Assembly: GCF_016908975.1 (NCBI RefSeq)
Contig: NZ_JAFBEX010000023.1
Span: forward strand, 17,231-81,230
Reading direction: 5' to 3'
Origin: Neobacillus cucumis
GTDB lineage: Bacteria > Bacillota > Bacilli > Bacillales > Cytobacillaceae
DNA length: 64,000 bases
Shown here in pieces: positions 26,012 through 34,065 of this stretch. The stretch's first letter is position 1. Every line of letters starts with the position of its first letter. A program made the translations under genes and the position numbers. Below the pieces are notes generated by a model. That model did no database searches, was not told the origin of the DNA, and was given only the letters and a program-made list of their open reading frames with translations.

Positions 26012-27073
26012 TTGAGTGCTGAAAATCATAATAGTATGGAAATTGGAATTTATACATTAGCGGATTTATACCCAGATCCACTAACAGGGAAAACAATTAG
26101 TGCAAAGCAGCGGATAGAAGAAATTATTAAGATTGCAAAAATGGCTGATGAGGGCGGGCTTGATGTGTTTGGAGTAGGTGAACATCACCGTTTAGATTAC
26201 GCAGTGTCCTCACCGCCGGTCATCTTATCAGCCATTTCACAAATCACCAAAAAAATTAAGCTGACAAGTGCAACAACAGTTTTATCCACTGTAGACCCTG
26301 TTCGCTTATTCGAGGATTTTGCAACCCTTGATCTTATTTCAAATGGGCGGGCTGAAATCATTGCAGGGCGTGGGGCTTTTATAGATTCATTTCCACTTTT
26401 CGGATATGATATAAAGAATTATGAAGAATTGTTTGAAGAACACATCGAACTCTTTCTAAAACTAAATACCGACGAATTGGTTACCTGGAATGGTCGTTTT
26501 CGTCCATCATTGAAGGATGCAGAAATATCTCCCCGTCCTGTTCAACAAAAAATTCCAGTATGGTTAGGTGTTTCAAGGACAATGGAAAGTGCAGAACGAG
26601 CTGGCAGCTTAGGGACTGGCTTAGTACTAGCCATACTTGGCGGTGATCCAAGCTTTTTTAAGCCGCTTGTTGAGCGCTACCGAGAATCCGCTTCTCAAAA
26701 CGGTCATCCTCTGGAAAACTTGAAAGTCGCGGTTACCGGACACGCATATATTTCAAAAACGAATCAGCAGGCAATAAATGAATTTTATCCATATCATTCT
26801 AATTATTGGTATCACAGCAACCGACATCGTGGAATTCCTCTGCAATTAACAAAAGCAGATTTCGAACAGGCGTCTAGTAAAGAAACCGCCCTTTTTGTTG
26901 GAAGCTCACAGCAGATCATTGAAAAAATCATGCGCCAATACGAGCTGTTTGGTCACCAGCGATTTATTGCGCAAATAGACATAGGTGGTATGCCATTTAA
27001 AAAAGTTGCCGAAAACATAGAACGATTGGCAACAGAAGTGGCACCAGTCATACGTAAGGAAACTAAATCCTAG
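26012..27073 (+). CDS. LLM-class flavin-dependent oxidoreductase (353 aa)
   Basis: Bacterial luciferase-like FMN/F420-type monooxygenase fold. 'FGVGEHHRLDYAVSSPPVIL' and 'EIIAGRGAFIDSFPLFGYD' are typical of the YhbW/'LLM flavin-dependent' group. The frame starts at 25994, but TTG 26012 lies six bases from GGGGGAG and is favoured. Stand-alone gene, transcribed away from rph, followed by a terminator. The substrate is unknown. Confidence 0.85.
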   Translation: MSAENHNSMEIGIYTLADLYPDPLTGKTISAKQRIEEIIKIAKMADEGGLDVFGVGEHHRLDYAVSSPPVILSAISQITKKIKLTSATTVLSTVDPVRLFEDFATLDLISNGRAEIIAGRGAFIDSFPLFGYDIKNYEELFEEHIELFLKLNTDELVTWNGRFRPSLKDAEISPRPVQQKIPVWLGVSRTMESAERAGSLGTGLVLAILGGDPSFFKPLVERYRESASQNGHPLENLKVAVTGHAYISKTNQQAINEFYPYHSNYWYHSNRHRGIPLQLTKADFEQASSKETALFVGSSQQIIEKIMRQYELFGHQRFIAQIDIGGMPFKKVAENIERLATEVAPVIRKETKS

Positions 27074-27120
27074 AATTTCCTTTTGCTTTAAGTCAACAAT
27101 TTTTCACAAGTGATGACTTA

Positions 27121-27150
27121 AAAGAGTTGCTATTGGAAGCAACTCTTTTT
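27121..27150 (+). terminator. Terminator downstream of the LLM gene
   Basis: AAGAGTTGC and GCAACTCTTTTT form a stem around TATTGGAA with a T-tail. Confidence 0.8.
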
Positions 27151-27383
27151 GTTTATTTATAAAGTTACTTTACTCCCAAATATGTCTTTAAAAAAATACA
27201 TCTTTTAATAAAAATTGTTAGAAGGTTTGATAGAGAATATTACAAGTTTTTTCTGTGTATTTTTTTAATCAAAAAATAAATATACAAATTTCGAATCAAA
27301 AATTGCATATTTTCGGCTCTGTATTTACTCTTATTAGGTTAAAGCCAACTATAGGATCCCCTTATCCCATTCATATCAAGTTT

Positions 27384-27435
27384 TTGCCTAATCCTCTCAC
27401 TTGCATTTACACGATAGACGAATATACGATAGAAT
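27384..27435 (+). promoter_or_regulatory. Promoter and conserved upstream box of the second AraC gene
   Basis: -35 TTTACA (27406-27411) and -10 TAGAAT (27430-27435) are 18 bp apart. TTGCCTAATCCT (27384-27395) is identical to the box at 16928-16939 and lies 46 bp ahead of the -10, against 45 bp there. Confidence 0.5.
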
Positions 27436-27473
27436 GTGACTATGAATGATTCATCCATGAGGAGAATTGGATA

Positions 27474-28400
27474 ATGTCTGAAGAAATCTACAAACAGCAG
27501 CATGAACTTGCCAATCTCATTTACCGTTATTCAGGAGATGATGGTGTTCACCAGACTGCTATCCCATCTTTATTTTTAATCCGTGAATCGGTTGTTACCG
27601 AACCCATTGCCAGAGTGAACGAAACATCCTTTTGTATTATCGTCCAAGGGGAAAAGGAAGTATTGTTAGCGGAGGAGCGCTTTAGGTACGGTCCAGGTCA
27701 TTATATTGTTGCATCCGTTGACTTGCCGGTGACCGGGCAAGTCATAAAAGCTTCTTCTGATACCCCGTATTTAGCTCTCAAGCTTGAATTTACACCCAAT
27801 CAAATTTTGGCGGTTTTAAGTGATTCTGATATTCGCGTAGGAAAGAAAAAAAATGCCAAACGTGCTATGTTTGTTAGTAAAGTAGAGCCATCACTGTTGG
27901 ATGCTGTCATTAGGTTAGCCCGGTTGCTAGAAAATCCGAAACATATTCCATCCCTAGCTCCTTTATACACAAAGGAAATTCTCTATTGGATTCTGCAAGG
28001 TCCTCATGGGGGCGCTCTTGAACAAATGGCAATAGAGGGTAGCAACGGCGATCGAATTAGAGATGTTATTGAACATATCATCAATAATTATGACCGCTCT
28101 TTTAAAATCGAGCAACTTGCAGACATAGCGAATATGAGTGTCGCTTCTCTTCATCGGCACTTTAAAGAGGTTACGGCTATGAGCCCAATACAGTTTCAAA
28201 AACAATTGAGACTTCAGGAAGCTAAACGCATGTTATTAGCCGATTCGACAGATATCGCTGATGTCGCATTTCGCGTAGGTTACGAAAGTCAATCACAATT
28301 CAGTCGAGAATATTCTCGCATGTTTGGCCTGCCACCAAGAGAAGATATAAATCGTATGAGGGAGAAAAACCCGAGCAAAGAATTAACGCTTAACCAATAA
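27474..28400 (+). CDS. AraC family transcriptional regulator, paralogue (308 aa)
   Basis: Same architecture as the regulator at 17013 and highly similar over its whole length: cupin-like AraC_N domain ('SFCIIVQGEKEVLLAEERFR') and C-terminal double HTH ('MSVASLHRHFKEVTAMSPIQ', 'ADVAFRVGYESQSQFSREY'). ATG 27474 is preceded by GAGGAGA. At the first locus the partner is a divergent aldo/keto reductase; here the nearest AKR sequences are remnants 2-3.5 kb downstream, so its original target may be lost or displaced. Confidence 0.9.
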   Translation: MSEEIYKQQHELANLIYRYSGDDGVHQTAIPSLFLIRESVVTEPIARVNETSFCIIVQGEKEVLLAEERFRYGPGHYIVASVDLPVTGQVIKASSDTPYLALKLEFTPNQILAVLSDSDIRVGKKKNAKRAMFVSKVEPSLLDAVIRLARLLENPKHIPSLAPLYTKEILYWILQGPHGGALEQMAIEGSNGDRIRDVIEHIINNYDRSFKIEQLADIANMSVASLHRHFKEVTAMSPIQFQKQLRLQEAKRMLLADSTDIADVAFRVGYESQSQFSREYSRMFGLPPREDINRMREKNPSKELTLNQ

Positions 28401-28403
28401 TAG

Positions 28404-28443
28404 AAAAAGCCAATCTTTTATTTTGAAAGATTGGCTTTTTTTC
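28404..28443. terminator. Strong bidirectional terminator
   Basis: AAAAAGCCAATCTTT and AAAGATTGGCTTTTTTT form a 15-bp stem; it separates the convergent AraC and DUF2255 genes. Confidence 0.85.
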
Positions 28444-28447
28444 AAAT

Positions 28448-28819
28448 TTATAATGGCATTACCTTGACTGTCGCAGACCGTGCGCGATTGCTAATCATTG
28501 AGTCAAGATATGGGCTGCTATTATACTTCTTACGGTAGGCGTTATCAATGAGGTCGTTGATTGTGCCGTCGACGGTCTCGAAATTGACTTCCTTCGTCAT
28601 GCCGGCGACCGTGATCCGCCCTGCTTTCTGCTTTACCGCGGCCTGGTACCAACGCGAGTTCTGCCCGAAGTAGGCGCGTACATAAAGGGCATCGTCAACT
28701 ACGACGGACCAAATCCAGGTCGGGGTCCCGTAGGTTACCCCGTCCTCACGGAACGGTGAGATGTGCAAGTCATCGGCCTCAGCAATTTTAAACAGTTCAT
28801 CCTTCAACCATGTGGCCAT
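28448..28819 (-). CDS. DUF2255 family protein (123 aa)
   Basis: Small protein of unknown function; 'SVVVDDALYVRAYFGQNSRW' is the typical family core, which is related in form to split-barrel flavin-binding proteins such as the deazaflavin-dependent nitroreductases. ATG 28819 follows GGAGGT. Its coding sequence is markedly richer in G and C than its neighbours, suggesting recent acquisition. Single gene. Confidence 0.8.
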   Translation of the reverse strand: MATWLKDELFKIAEADDLHISPFREDGVTYGTPTWIWSVVVDDALYVRAYFGQNSRWYQAAVKQKAGRITVAGMTKEVNFETVDGTINDLIDNAYRKKYNSSPYLDSMISNRARSATVKVMPL

Positions 28820-29017
28820 TGTGAATTACCTCCTTACTTATATGTAGATAATTTTAAACAGAAACGAAATGCTTGCAATAGTCAGATAACTTCTATTTGT
28901 TGATTATTGAACAGATGAATCAACATTGTTGATTATCTATTTCTTATTATCTAGTAAGTTATTTTTTGACTCTGCTTCTTCTACCTTTGATTAGTTCGAC
29001 CAAATTCTAGGGATTTC

Positions 29018-30187
29018 TTACTGGGAAAGCTGTTTAACCGGGTTATATAAGGAGCTTCGGAGTAGAATAGTCACCCAACTCAAAATCAGAAACAATAATC
29101 CTCCCCATAAGATGTATTCGATTCCCATGTCTGTGAGAAATAATCCTCCTACAGCGGTGCCGATGCTAATCCCCCAGTTGGAGCAGGACACAAATAACCC
29201 ATTTGCAAATTCAGGTGCTTCAGGAGCAGCAGACGTAATCCAATATTGGTTAATATTATTTTGTATGGAAAACAGGATCCCGAACAGCGTCATAATGATG
29301 ACCATAGAAACTAGAATCTCTCCTGTGAAAAACCACACAATAAAAACGAGTCCCATTACAATGGGGAAAAAGATGGCCGTTTTCATCGCATTTCTGAACA
29401 GTAGCTTGCCTGCCAATACGTTTCCAAGAATACTGGCTACACCATATAAAAATAGAACGATACTTAAGGTTTTCCCAGATATATGAGTCACCTTTCCTAG
29501 ATAGTCAGCTGTATAACTATTCGTGCCGGCTACAGCTGCCGTCATAAAAATAATCGTCGCAATGGATAACCATGTAAGAGGCTTTTTCAATACACTTAAC
29601 TGCAAGCCATAAGACATTTTTCCTTGCACAGGCATGGAAGGGACAAACAGCAAAGTCGCGAGAAAAGCGAGTGCATTAAGAACCGCAGCAAATGTCATTG
29701 CCATTTCAATCGAAGATATACTAGCAATAAAAGTAGTGATTGGCACACCAAGCACCATTCCTGCAGAAACGCCCATTACGATTGTAGTAATCGCCTTACG
29801 TGCTTCTTTTTGATTGCCTGACGTAGCCGCAATTGTAAGTGCCAATGAACAATAAATCGGATGGAAAAATGCTGGAATAGCTCGGGCAACCAGTGCAACG
29901 TTGAAGTCAGCTGCAAATATGGAAATCACATTTCCCAAAACGAAAATGCCCAATGATAGCAACATGACCTTCTTGCGATTGATGCCTGAAAACAATACGG
30001 GCAGGACCGGACCAGTTATAGCCACCACAAGAGCAAATAAACTTACCAACTGTCCTGCTCGTGAAACTGTAATTCCATAGTGGTCTGCCATTAAAGGAAG
30101 GATGCCGACCACACCCATTTCAGTATTCATGAGGCCAAATACGCCTATAGCTAAAATTAAAACAACTAGATTAGTACGATTATTCAA
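29018..30187 (-). CDS. MFS efflux transporter, AraJ/DHA1 type (389 aa)
   Basis: Twelve-helix major facilitator with 'MNTEMGVVGILPLMADHYGI' at the N-terminus and 'GINRKKVMLLSLGIFVLGN' as motif A, characteristic of drug:H+ antiporters related to AraJ/YdhP. Start is TTG 30187 after AAGGAG. It lies downstream of an MDR reductase and next to broken aldo/keto reductase sequence, so it may once have been part of a detoxification operon. Substrate unknown. Confidence 0.87.
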   Translation of the reverse strand: MNNRTNLVVLILAIGVFGLMNTEMGVVGILPLMADHYGITVSRAGQLVSLFALVVAITGPVLPVLFSGINRKKVMLLSLGIFVLGNVISIFAADFNVALVARAIPAFFHPIYCSLALTIAATSGNQKEARKAITTIVMGVSAGMVLGVPITTFIASISSIEMAMTFAAVLNALAFLATLLFVPSMPVQGKMSYGLQLSVLKKPLTWLSIATIIFMTAAVAGTNSYTADYLGKVTHISGKTLSIVLFLYGVASILGNVLAGKLLFRNAMKTAIFFPIVMGLVFIVWFFTGEILVSMVIIMTLFGILFSIQNNINQYWITSAAPEAPEFANGLFVSCSNWGISIGTAVGGLFLTDMGIEYILWGGLLFLILSWVTILLRSSLYNPVKQLSQ

Positions 30188-30207
30188 AAATACAACTCCT
30201 TAATCTT

Positions 30208-30276
30208 ATTAACATAAAATGTAGCAATCATATCCATATCCTCTTGACTTAATTCGAAGTCAAAAATATTAATCAT
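30208..30276 (-). pseudogene. Aldo/keto reductase remnant (C-terminal fragment)
   Basis: Translated on the minus strand these bases give NIFDFELSQEDMDMIATF, matching 'NFNIFDFEISQEDMEAIATL' of the AKR at 31.3 kb. There is no start or catalytic part. The fragment sits directly before the ribosome site of the MFS gene. Confidence 0.7.
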
Positions 30277-30332
30277 TCGAAATCTCCTACTTTACCATTA
30301 AGGTGCCCCAAAAAGGAGCATCATGTTTTCCG

Positions 30333-31343
30333 TTAATCTTGTGGTATGGACAAAACGATTTTCCCAAAGTTTTCTCCCTTTTCCATTCTGAAAAGCGCCT
30401 CGGATGCTTCCTCCAGCGAAAAAGTTTTATCCAAAACAGGGTAAATCTTGTGTTCCTCCACGAATTTGACCATTTCGGAAAAATCTTGCGGGCTTCCCAT
30501 CGTTGACCCTATCATCGACATTTCTTTTACAGTCAAACTTGGCAGGACGAGATTCGGAACCGGTCCTCTCGTTGCTCCGAAGCTGACGATTCGGCTTCCG
30601 ATTTTGCCTAGTGACACCAGTGTTTTAAACACTTCGCCGCCAATACTGTCGACGGATAGATCAATGCCGCCAGTTAATTTCTCCAATTCATCCGACCAAT
30701 CATCTGATGTGTAGTTGACACCCTCGGTTGCACCAAATCTTTTTGCTTTTTCGATCTTTTCTTCTTTGCTGGATGTCACGTAAACTTTAGCACCGAGTGC
30801 GGCTGCAAATTGTACGAGATAGGTGGCTACGCCTCCGCCAACGCCAGGTATCAGAACGGTTTCACCTTTCTGCACTTTGCCCTTCGTCACAAGAGCACGG
30901 AAGGCGGTTAAACCAGCAAGAGGGAGCGCTGCCGCCTCTTCCCAAGATAAATGGGACGGTTTTAAATAGACGTTTTCCGCTGGCACTTTCACATATTGGG
31001 CATAGGTTCCGTTAGTAGGAACGCCGAGAACTGTGAAGTCAGCCATTTTTTTGTTCATATCGTTGCCCCAGTTCAAACCGGGATTGATGATCACTTTGTC
31101 ACCGATTAAGACATCGTTGACTTCAGCTCCAATTGCAACAATTTCCCCTGCGCCGTCAGAGCCGGGAATAACGGGCAGCTTGATACCCGAATATTGCCCG
31201 TGTACGACCATCAAATCCCGTCGGTTAAGAGCTGCGGCTTGTAATCGCACGACGACCTCTTTCGAACCAGGTTTAGGCGTTTCTACATTTTCCAGCTTCA
31301 GTTGATTTGGTCCGCCTATTACGCTTAACATCATTGATTTCAT
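30333..31343 (-). CDS. Zinc-binding-type MDR dehydrogenase/quinone reductase, YogA-like (336 aa)
   Basis: Medium-chain reductase with GroES-like N-domain ('VIPGSDGAGEIVAIGAEV') and Rossmann domain ('LIPGVGGGVATYLVQFAA'); no structural zinc cysteines are present. It resembles B. subtilis YogA. ATG 31343 overlaps the end of the broken aldo/keto reductase upstream, so it is translated from that transcript. Its coding sequence is somewhat GC-richer than the flanks. Probable NADPH-dependent carbonyl or quinone reduction. Confidence 0.85.
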   Translation of the reverse strand: MKSMMLSVIGGPNQLKLENVETPKPGSKEVVVRLQAAALNRRDLMVVHGQYSGIKLPVIPGSDGAGEIVAIGAEVNDVLIGDKVIINPGLNWGNDMNKKMADFTVLGVPTNGTYAQYVKVPAENVYLKPSHLSWEEAAALPLAGLTAFRALVTKGKVQKGETVLIPGVGGGVATYLVQFAAALGAKVYVTSSKEEKIEKAKRFGATEGVNYTSDDWSDELEKLTGGIDLSVDSIGGEVFKTLVSLGKIGSRIVSFGATRGPVPNLVLPSLTVKEMSMIGSTMGSPQDFSEMVKFVEEHKIYPVLDKTFSLEEASEALFRMEKGENFGKIVLSIPQD

Positions 31344-31905
31344 ATGAAAATACCCTTTCCTTTCTCCATCGGCTTAAATATCCATTTTCCAGTTAGCGAA
31401 GACTTAACTCTCTCAGGATCTCTTTTTGAAGGTCCCAAACTCTTCTTTGTGTCTAACGTAGCAATCGCCTCCATGTCTTCTTGGCTTATTTCAAAGTCAA
31501 AGATATTAAAGTTTTCGACGATTCTCTCTTTATGAACAGACTTCGGAATCGTAACGACCCTTCTTTGTGTCAACCAGCGTAAAACCACCTGAGAAACGGA
31601 TTTATGATGTTTTTCAGCAAGGGAAATTAACACCTGATTCTGAAAAATGTTATTTTTTCCTTGTGCTAAAGGTCCCCATGACTCATGTTGAACATTGTAC
31701 TCCTTCATAACTTCAGCAGACTCTACCTGTTGGAAAAAAGGATGTGTTTCTACTTGGTTTACAGCAGGAGTTATTTCGTTATGGAGTATCAAATCTACTA
31801 GACGATCTGGTTCGAAATTACTCACTCCGATGGCCCTGATTTTCCCTTCCGCGTACAATTCCTCCATAGCACGCCAAGAACCATATTTAACATAACATTT
31901 TGCAT
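31340..31905 (-). pseudogene. Aldo/keto reductase with internal deletion
   Basis: ATG 31905 follows AGGAGG and encodes MQNVMLN, the normal AKR start, but the next bases jump to the YGSWRAMEEL region of the family, missing roughly the first third including the catalytic Asp, Tyr, Lys and His, and the join is out of frame. From there the frame to 31340 is intact and close to the AKR at 15976 ('IRAIGVSNFEPDRLVDLILH', 'TIPKSVHKERIVENFNIFDF'). An internal ATG could make a 175-residue piece but it cannot be a working enzyme. Confidence 0.88.
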
Positions 31906-32020
31906 ATGAAATCCTCCTGTATGATTATTGTTGTGATGAATCACTTCAGTATTGCCCTTGTAAATTCTCTATATTGGGGAATACATTCTAGTATGCTGGA
32001 TTGATTATTAGGTTATCACC

Positions 32021-32059
32021 CTCGTGTAACACGAAGTCAATAATATTAAATTAATTTTA
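32021..32059 (-). promoter_or_regulatory. MerR-type operator and promoter for the AKR/MDR operon
   Basis: CTCGTGTAACACGAAG is a dyad. On the minus strand TTGACT precedes it and a weak TAACCT follows after a 19-bp spacer, the stretched spacing typical of MerR-activated promoters. It would drive the AKR remnant, MDR and perhaps MFS genes. Confidence 0.55.
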
Positions 32060-32120
32060 TTCAAGTTCTGTATTGCGGATTTACAATCAGGGGGGGCTTA
32101 ATGTATTATTAGAACACTAT

Positions 32121-32137
32121 CTTCGAGTAACACGAAG
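32121..32137. promoter_or_regulatory. Second MerR-type operator, upstream of the merR-type gene
   Basis: CTTCGAGTAACACGAAG shares the GTAACACGAAG half with the site at 32021-32036 and lies 46 bp before the MerR start, consistent with autoregulation. Confidence 0.5.
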
Positions 32138-32182
32138 TGTAGTTTTTATTAAACCTATATAAAGTAATATGAGGAGGCTATC

Positions 32183-32602
32183 ATGTACACTGTTAAAGAA
32201 GTTGCTAAATTACTTGGTTTAACCGAACACACTGTTCGCTACTATACCGATAAGGGATTAGTTCCAAATTTAAAACGAGACAAAAATAATAATCGTTTGT
32301 TTAGTGAAGAAAATATTAACTTTCTTATAGGTGCTAAAAATTTAAAAAAATGTGGAATGTCAGTGGATGACATTAAATACTATGTAGATCTTTGCTTGGA
32401 AGGCGATTCTACGATTCAGGAACGTTATGAAATTATACGGAAGCAGAAAGAGGCTGCTCTTGCTCAATTGGAAGAAGCTAAAATAAGAGCGGAATTTATG
32501 ATAAATAAAGAAAAACACTACCGTGACATTATGAATCAAGTCATTCCGGATGATACCAATCCTGCCAAATGGCAAAAAAATAAAATGCCGATTGTTCATT
32601 AA
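32183..32602 (+). CDS. MerR family transcriptional regulator (139 aa)
   Basis: N-terminal winged HTH 'TVKEVAKLLGLTEHTVRYYT' followed by the dimerisation coiled coil (about 80-120, rich in Glu, Lys, Ala). The short C-terminus has no metal-binding Cys pair, as in the AdhR/electrophile-responsive group. ATG 32183 follows GAGGAGG. Divergent from the AKR-MDR genes and with matching dyads in the shared upstream region, so it likely controls them. Confidence 0.88.
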   Translation: MYTVKEVAKLLGLTEHTVRYYTDKGLVPNLKRDKNNNRLFSEENINFLIGAKNLKKCGMSVDDIKYYVDLCLEGDSTIQERYEIIRKQKEAALAQLEEAKIRAEFMINKEKHYRDIMNQVIPDDTNPAKWQKNKMPIVH

Positions 32603-32667
32603 TTATTACTTATAGTACTCTAGAACAATTTGCTGTTAAGCAAATTATTCTGTCTCTTAAGGAAGAA

Positions 32668-32702
32668 AAAGCAGATATTCCTAATTGGAAAATCGGTTTT
32701 TT
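32668..32702 (+). terminator. Probable terminator downstream of the MerR gene
   Basis: GATATTCC-TAATT-GGAAAATC with flanking GCA/GGTTTTTTC forms an imperfect hairpin with a T-tail. Nearly the same sequence recurs as a stronger terminator at 35750. Confidence 0.5.
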
Positions 32703-32771
32703 CTTTATTTTTGTGATGACTTGATGACTCATAAAAATTTCTGTTTGATGGAAACATGAAATATGATTTAG

Positions 32772-32812
32772 TTGACCTTAACGGCATTTCGTGTTAATTT
32801 GTATATGCAAAT
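32772..32812 (+). promoter_or_regulatory. marR-type promoter with operator
   Basis: -35 TTGACC (32772-32777) and -10 TAATTT (32795-32800) are 17 bp apart. The palindromic ATTTGTATATGCAAAT (32797-32812) overlaps the -10 region; related sites precede both following genes. Confidence 0.65.
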
Positions 32813-32832
32813 GAATAAAAGGATTTGATCTA

Positions 32833-33267
32833 ATGAATGAAGAAGAAGAAGTATTAATTCATTGTCTTTACTTTACAGCCAGCCGGTTTGCTCGTAACAT
32901 TACAAAATTAGCCGAAAAAACATTTGATTTTGGTGACCTTGCTCCTTCATATCTTTATATGATTATGATTGTGAAATTCCATCCGGAGATCACACAGAAG
33001 GAACTATGCCACAAGTTATCTATTGCTCCTTCGACCAGTACGAGATTTATTGATAAACTTGAAAAATTTAAACTCGTTACTAGAAAGATGGATGGGAAAC
33101 AAACATTTATTTCTTTAACTAAAGAAGGAGAAAAAGTGTACCATCAATTTCGGCTGTCTTTAAAAGAATTATTTACTAGCTATTCCGAAGTCTTAGGGCC
33201 CGAGTTCAGTAAAGATTTAAGTAAAATGCTTCACGAAGCAAGCAATAAGCTAGAAAGAGAACTGTAA
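32833..33267 (+). CDS. MarR family transcriptional regulator (144 aa)
   Basis: Winged-helix repressor; 'ITQKELCHKLSIAPSTSTRF' is the recognition region and 'KMDGKQTFISLTKEG' the wing. Preceded by AAAGGAT. It is followed by an SDR and a flavodoxin-fold NAD(P)H oxidoreductase in the same direction, each with its own copy of the same palindrome, so it most likely represses all three. Inducer unknown. Confidence 0.87.
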   Translation: MNEEEEVLIHCLYFTASRFARNITKLAEKTFDFGDLAPSYLYMIMIVKFHPEITQKELCHKLSIAPSTSTRFIDKLEKFKLVTRKMDGKQTFISLTKEGEKVYHQFRLSLKELFTSYSEVLGPEFSKDLSKMLHEASNKLEREL

Positions 33268-33282
33268 TTTTTTTACCCTTTC

Positions 33283-33298
33283 ATTTGCATATACAAAT
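33283..33298. promoter_or_regulatory. MarR operator upstream of the SDR gene
   Basis: ATTTGCATATACAAAT is the reverse complement of the site ahead of marR except at none of its outer positions, placed 20 bp before the SDR start. Confidence 0.65.
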
Positions 33299-33317
33299 AA
33301 GTTAGGAGGCAGTTGTT

Positions 33318-33965
33318 ATGTCAGAAAAGATATTGCTAATTGTCGGTACTGGACCTGGGATTAGCTTAAATACAGCAAGGAAATTCGGAAAAGAAGGATT
33401 TAATGTTGCCTTGATTTCCCGTAGTATGGAGTCATTAAAGAAATATGAAAATGAACTTAAAGATGATGGGATTGCAGCTAAAGGATTTCCTGGGGATGTC
33501 TCTTCAGTAGAATCTTTAAAAACAGCCATTGATGCGGTAATTAAAACTTATGGAAAAATTGATGTACTCTTCTACAATGCGGCTGCAGGAAAACCAGGTA
33601 AACCAACAACATTAAGCCAAGATCAATTAGTGGATGATTTTAAAATCAGTGTAGCTGGTGCTCTTACAAGTGTAAAAGAAGTGATTCCCCATATGGAGAA
33701 TGGAACCATTTTATTAACGGGCGGAGGATTAGCTCTACACCCCTATGCTGACTATGCTTCATTAGCGATTGGAAAAGCAGGTATTCGCAATCTAGCCTAC
33801 AGCTTGCACCAAGAATTAAGCCCTAAAGGAATTTATGTTGGCACATTAACGATTAAAGGGTTTGTACAAGAAGGAACCTATTTCTCACCTGATAATATTG
33901 CGAATACATTTTATAGCATGTACGAAAATCAAACTGATACAGAAATAATATTTGAAGAAAAATAA
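33318..33965 (+). CDS. Short-chain dehydrogenase/reductase, atypical (215 aa)
   Basis: Rossmann-fold oxidoreductase with nucleotide loop 'VGTGPGISLNTARKFG', NAA motif ('FYNAAAGKPG') and 'YADYASLAIGKAGIRNLA' holding the catalytic Tyr/Lys region. The loop reads GTGPGIS rather than the classical TGxxxGIG. ATG 33318 follows TTAGGAGG. Middle gene of the MarR-controlled group; likely NADPH-dependent reduction of a carbonyl compound. Confidence 0.85.
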   Translation: MSEKILLIVGTGPGISLNTARKFGKEGFNVALISRSMESLKKYENELKDDGIAAKGFPGDVSSVESLKTAIDAVIKTYGKIDVLFYNAAAGKPGKPTTLSQDQLVDDFKISVAGALTSVKEVIPHMENGTILLTGGGLALHPYADYASLAIGKAGIRNLAYSLHQELSPKGIYVGTLTIKGFVQEGTYFSPDNIANTFYSMYENQTDTEIIFEEK

Positions 33966-33979
33966 AATTTTTTCAAATT

Positions 33980-33999
33980 ACATTTGTATGTACAAATGT
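33980..33999. promoter_or_regulatory. MarR operator upstream of the NAD(P)H oxidoreductase gene
   Basis: ACATTTGTATGTACAAATGT has 9-bp inverted arms around TG and matches the other two sites of this locus. Confidence 0.65.
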
Positions 34000-34065
34000 A
34001 AAAAATTCATCGAATTAAACTAAAAGTGAAATCAAAACTAGAAAAAGACAAAAGGAGACTTACTA

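Larger units (their letters stand above)
27074..27473 (+). other. Intergenic region with terminator and AraC promoter
   Basis: No gene is supported in these 400 bases. They hold the terminator at 27121-27150 and the promoter and upstream box of the second AraC gene at 27384-27435. A 64-codon frame in between has no ribosome site and low-complexity content. Confidence 0.7.

Noticed and set aside
27255..27449. 64-codon frame before the second AraC gene
   Set aside because: No ribosome site, covers the promoter box, and has random composition.
32183..32602. Call of the MerR-type regulator as a metal sensor such as CueR or ZntR
   Set aside because: It lacks the C-terminal metal-binding cysteine pair and sits beside carbonyl reductase genes.
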